Source of the DNA: Comamonas sp. GB3 AK4-5
Lineage (GTDB): Bacteria > Pseudomonadota > Gammaproteobacteria > Burkholderiales > Burkholderiaceae_C
Direction: 5' to 3'
NCBI RefSeq assembly: GCF_041320665.1
Contig: NZ_CP166730.1
Span: 4,712,001-4,776,000 of the forward strand
DNA length: 64,000 nt
Shown here piece after piece: positions 61,457 through 64,000 of the stretch. The translations under genes were made by a program, and so were the position numbers. How positions within the stretch are numbered: position 1 is the stretch's first letter; each line of letters opens with the position of its first letter. Under the pieces are notes generated by a model, which was given only the letters and a program-made list of their open reading frames with translations, ran no database searches and was not told where the DNA came from.

Positions 61457-61635
61457 GGGAAATCCTGTGGTGCGCGGCGCCACATGCTGGGCCGCCAGCC
61501 GCTACTTTAGGGCCTTGGATGCTGCCCAGGCCCGACGGCCAACAGGGGGCTCTGTAACCCGTTGGAAACCGCGATCTGCCACATCGGTAAAATCCCGCCC
61601 ATCTTTCGCACACTCACCCCTCGGAGCTGCCCTCC

Positions 61636-63681
61636 ATGGCAAACACCCACATGATGGCCAACGCAATCCGTGCGCTGGCTATGGACGCTGTTCAACAAGC
61701 AAATTCCGGCCACCCCGGAGCCCCCATGGGCATGGCCGACATGGCCGTCGCCCTGTGGAGCCGCCACCTCCAGCACAACCCGGTGAACCCTCAGTGGGCC
61801 AACCGTGACCGCTTCATTTTGTCGAACGGCCACGGTTCCATGCTGATTTATTCGCTGCTGCACCTCACCGGCTACAACCTGCCGCTGCAGGAGCTGAAGG
61901 ACTTCCGCAAGCTGCACAGCAAGACCGCAGGCCACCCCGAAGTGGGCGTGACCCCCGGCGTGGAAACCACCACCGGCCCCCTGGGCCAGGGCATCACCAA
62001 TGCCGTGGGCTTTGCGCTGGCCGAAAAGCTGCTGGCTGCCGAGTTCAACCAGGGCAAGCACCGCATCGTTGACCACCACACTTTTGTGTTCATGGGCGAT
62101 GGCTGCCTCATGGAAGGCATCAGCCACGAAGCCGCCGCACTGGCCGGCGCCTGGAAACTCAACAAGCTGATCGCCCTGTGGGACGACAACGGCATCTCCA
62201 TCGACGGCCAGGTCACCCCCTGGTTTGGCGACGACACCGCCGCACGTTTTGAAGCCTATGGCTGGAACGTGATCCGCGCCGTGGACGGCCACAATGTGGA
62301 CGCCGTGGACGCCGCCATTGCCGCTGCCAAGAAGAGCGCCGCCAAGCCCACGCTGATCTGCTGCAAGACCAGCATCGGCAAGGGTTCGCCCAACCGCCAG
62401 GACACCTCCAAGGCCCACGGCGAGCCCCTGGGCGCCGAGGAAATCGCGCTGACCCGCGCCGCCCTGGGCTGGGAGCATGGCCCGTTTGAAATCCCCGCCG
62501 ATGTCTACACCGACTGGGATGCCAAGGCCGCCGGCAAAAAGGCCGAAGCCGCCTGGAACCGCAAGTTCAACGCCTACGCCAAGGACTTCCCCGAGCTGGC
62601 CGCCGCCTTCACCCGTCGCATGGCCGGCAACCTGCCCGAGAACTTCGTCGAAGTGGCAGCGCAGATCGCCTCCGACGCGCATGACGCCGCCGCCACCGTG
62701 GCCAGCCGCAAGGCCAGCCAGCTGGCCCTGGAAGGCCTGACCGCAGCCCTGCCCGAGCTGCTGGGCGGCTCGGCCGACCTGACCGGCTCCAACCTGACCA
62801 ACACCAAGAGCACCCCCGCTTTCCGCGTGGATGCCAAGGGTGCCGTGGTCAAGACCGAAGAAGGCAAGATCGGCCGCCACATCAACTACGGTGTGCGCGA
62901 GTTCGGCATGGCCGCCATCATGAACGGTGTGGCGCTGCATGGCGGCTACATCCCCTACGGCGGCACCTTCCTGACCTTCTCCGACTACAGCCGCAATGCC
63001 ATCCGCATGGCGGCGCTGATGAAGCAGCGCGTGATCCATGTGTTCACCCACGACTCCATCGGCCTGGGCGAAGACGGCCCCACCCACCAGTCCATCGAGC
63101 ATGCAGCCAGCCTGCGCCTGATCCCTGGCCTGGATGTGTGGCGCCCCGCTGACACCACCGAAACCGCCATGGCCTGGGCCGTGGCACTGAGCCAGAAGAA
63201 CCGCCCCACGGCCATGCTGCTGAGCCGCCAGAACCTGGCCTACGCTCCCAAGAGCGAAGAAGCGCTGGACAACATCGCCTGCGGCGCCTATGTGCTGTCC
63301 GAGCCCAAGGATGTGGGCCTCTTGGGCAAGAAGGCCCAGGCCGTGATCATTGCCACCGGCTCCGAAGTGCAGCTGGCCCTGGCCGCCCAAAAGCAGCTGG
63401 CCGAGCAGAAGATTGCTGTGCGCGTGGTCTCCATGCCCAGCACCACCACTTTTGACCGCCAGGACATGGCCTACAAGCAATCCGTGCTGCCCGCCGGCCT
63501 GCCCCGCGTGGCCGTGGAAATGGGCGTGACCGACTTCTGGTGGAAGTACGGCTGCGCCGCCGTGGTCGGCATCGACAGCTACGGCGAGTCGGCCCCCGCA
63601 CCGGTGCTGTTCGAGCATTTCGGCTTTACCGCCGACAATGTGGCCGCCACCGTGCAGGAAACGCTGCGCCGCGCCAAGTAA
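61636..63681 (+). CDS. tkt: Transketolase
   Basis: A 681-residue enzyme. It begins [20 protein letters not shown], with [12 protein letters not shown]. The thiamine-diphosphate/metal motif is [20 protein letters not shown]...[10 protein letters not shown]. The pyrimidine domain contains [20 protein letters not shown] and [20 protein letters not shown], followed by [15 protein letters not shown]. The C-terminal domain has [20 protein letters not shown] and STTTFDRQD. It moves two-carbon units in the pentose phosphate and Calvin-type pathways. ThiL in this window makes its cofactor. Followed by gap after a hairpin, probably one operon. ATG 61636 after CTCCCTCC. Confidence 0.98.
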   Translation: MANTHMMANAIRALAMDAVQQANSGHPGAPMGMADMAVALWSRHLQHNPVNPQWANRDRFILSNGHGSMLIYSLLHLTGYNLPLQELKDFRKLHSKTAGHPEVGVTPGVETTTGPLGQGITNAVGFALAEKLLAAEFNQGKHRIVDHHTFVFMGDGCLMEGISHEAAALAGAWKLNKLIALWDDNGISIDGQVTPWFGDDTAARFEAYGWNVIRAVDGHNVDAVDAAIAAAKKSAAKPTLICCKTSIGKGSPNRQDTSKAHGEPLGAEEIALTRAALGWEHGPFEIPADVYTDWDAKAAGKKAEAAWNRKFNAYAKDFPELAAAFTRRMAGNLPENFVEVAAQIASDAHDAAATVASRKASQLALEGLTAALPELLGGSADLTGSNLTNTKSTPAFRVDAKGAVVKTEEGKIGRHINYGVREFGMAAIMNGVALHGGYIPYGGTFLTFSDYSRNAIRMAALMKQRVIHVFTHDSIGLGEDGPTHQSIEHAASLRLIPGLDVWRPADTTETAMAWAVALSQKNRPTAMLLSRQNLAYAPKSEEALDNIACGAYVLSEPKDVGLLGKKAQAVIIATGSEVQLALAAQKQLAEQKIAVRVVSMPSTTTFDRQDMAYKQSVLPAGLPRVAVEMGVTDFWWKYGCAAVVGIDSYGESAPAPVLFEHFGFTADNVAATVQETLRRAK

Positions 63682-63687
63682 TCACCG

Positions 63688-63725
63688 TCAAACACCTGCA
63701 CAGGCCCGCCCCAGCAGGTGTTTGA
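63688..63725 (+). terminator. Hairpin between tkt and gap
   Basis: TCAAACACCTG (63688-63698) and CAGGTGTTTGA (63715-63725) form a perfect 11-bp stem with a 16-base loop, eight bases after the tkt stop. The next T-run (63740-63746) is 14 bases away, so it could be an attenuator, an mRNA processing/stability element or an imperfect terminator. Confidence 0.6.

Positions 63726-64000
<275 letters not shown>

Noticed and set aside
61507..63618. Leftward 703-codon frame antisense to transketolase
   Set aside because: Transketolase is complete on the plus strand. The antisense sequence is a low-complexity Gly/His/Gln product.

Overview
The window is high-G+C chromosomal DNA from a betaproteobacterium, most likely a member of the Comamonadaceae close to Comamonas. 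The basis is codon use, dense gene packing, a Calvin-type class II aldolase/pyruvate kinase/transketolase/GAPDH neighbourhood, the thiL-pgpA and purE-purK-Sua5 orders, and two families of short dispersed repeats of a kind I associate with this family. Genus is inference; no rRNA, tRNA or CRISPR was seen.

Layout. 1-9030: a leftward two-gene unit with a giant 2653-residue repeat surface protein (DUF11-like plus SdrD-B-like modules) and an OmpA-family partner cut by the window edge, behind an unusually AT-rich upstream region. 9031-14663: rpe leftward, then apaG, a Gcr-type recombinase-family membrane protein, a CPA2-type antiporter and YbdK rightward. 14664-15769: 1.1 kb without a credible gene, built of repeats, including a 635-bp imperfect inverted-repeat element. 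15770-20718: a DMT exporter, thiL, a large protein with a TerD-like C-terminal part, and pgpA. 20731-26709: an MFS gene facing its likely TetR regulator across a palindromic operator, a MuiA-like DUF4139 protein, a CinA C-terminal amidohydrolase, a divergent MurA paralogue and a ribbon-helix-helix protein. 26715-28291: an AT-rich single-gene islet with a candidate HEPN-domain protein (R-x4-H motif), whose 3' end runs through the terminator of the converging thioredoxin gene. 28297-31935: thioredoxin/TPR protein and an ABC exporter pair. 32075-38498: purEK, Sua5, dacB, tsaB, rimI and a degenerate uracil-DNA-glycosylase-like protein. 38591-39684: corA behind a leader with two mutually exclusive hairpins. 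40053-46638: a TetR-controlled RND tripartite efflux operon. 46827-51746: MTA/SAH nucleosidase, aspartate dehydrogenase, acyl-CoA ligase and fba, all leftward. 52119-54406: PAP2 phosphatase and a gamma-glutamyltransferase-like enzyme. 54652-61456: pyruvate kinase, a CPBP-like membrane protein, aminopeptidase P, a TSUP permease, an unrecognised protein and a MurU-like nucleotidyltransferase, leftward. 61636-64000: transketolase and the start of gap.

How it works together. Central carbon metabolism (rpe, fba, pyk, tkt, gap) is spread along the right side and near the left end. Cell-envelope functions recur (giant adhesin/OmpA pair, MurA paralogue, DacB, MurU, PgpA, PAP2). Two t6A-tRNA genes (Sua5/TsaC and TsaB) lie within 3 kb. 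The most likely less-described biology is the HEPN islet, the giant DUF11/OmpA two-gene surface system, the TerD-like protein between thiL and pgpA, the corA leader, and a repeat family that sits at gene 3' ends in a fixed orientation and supplies the stop codon of two genes.
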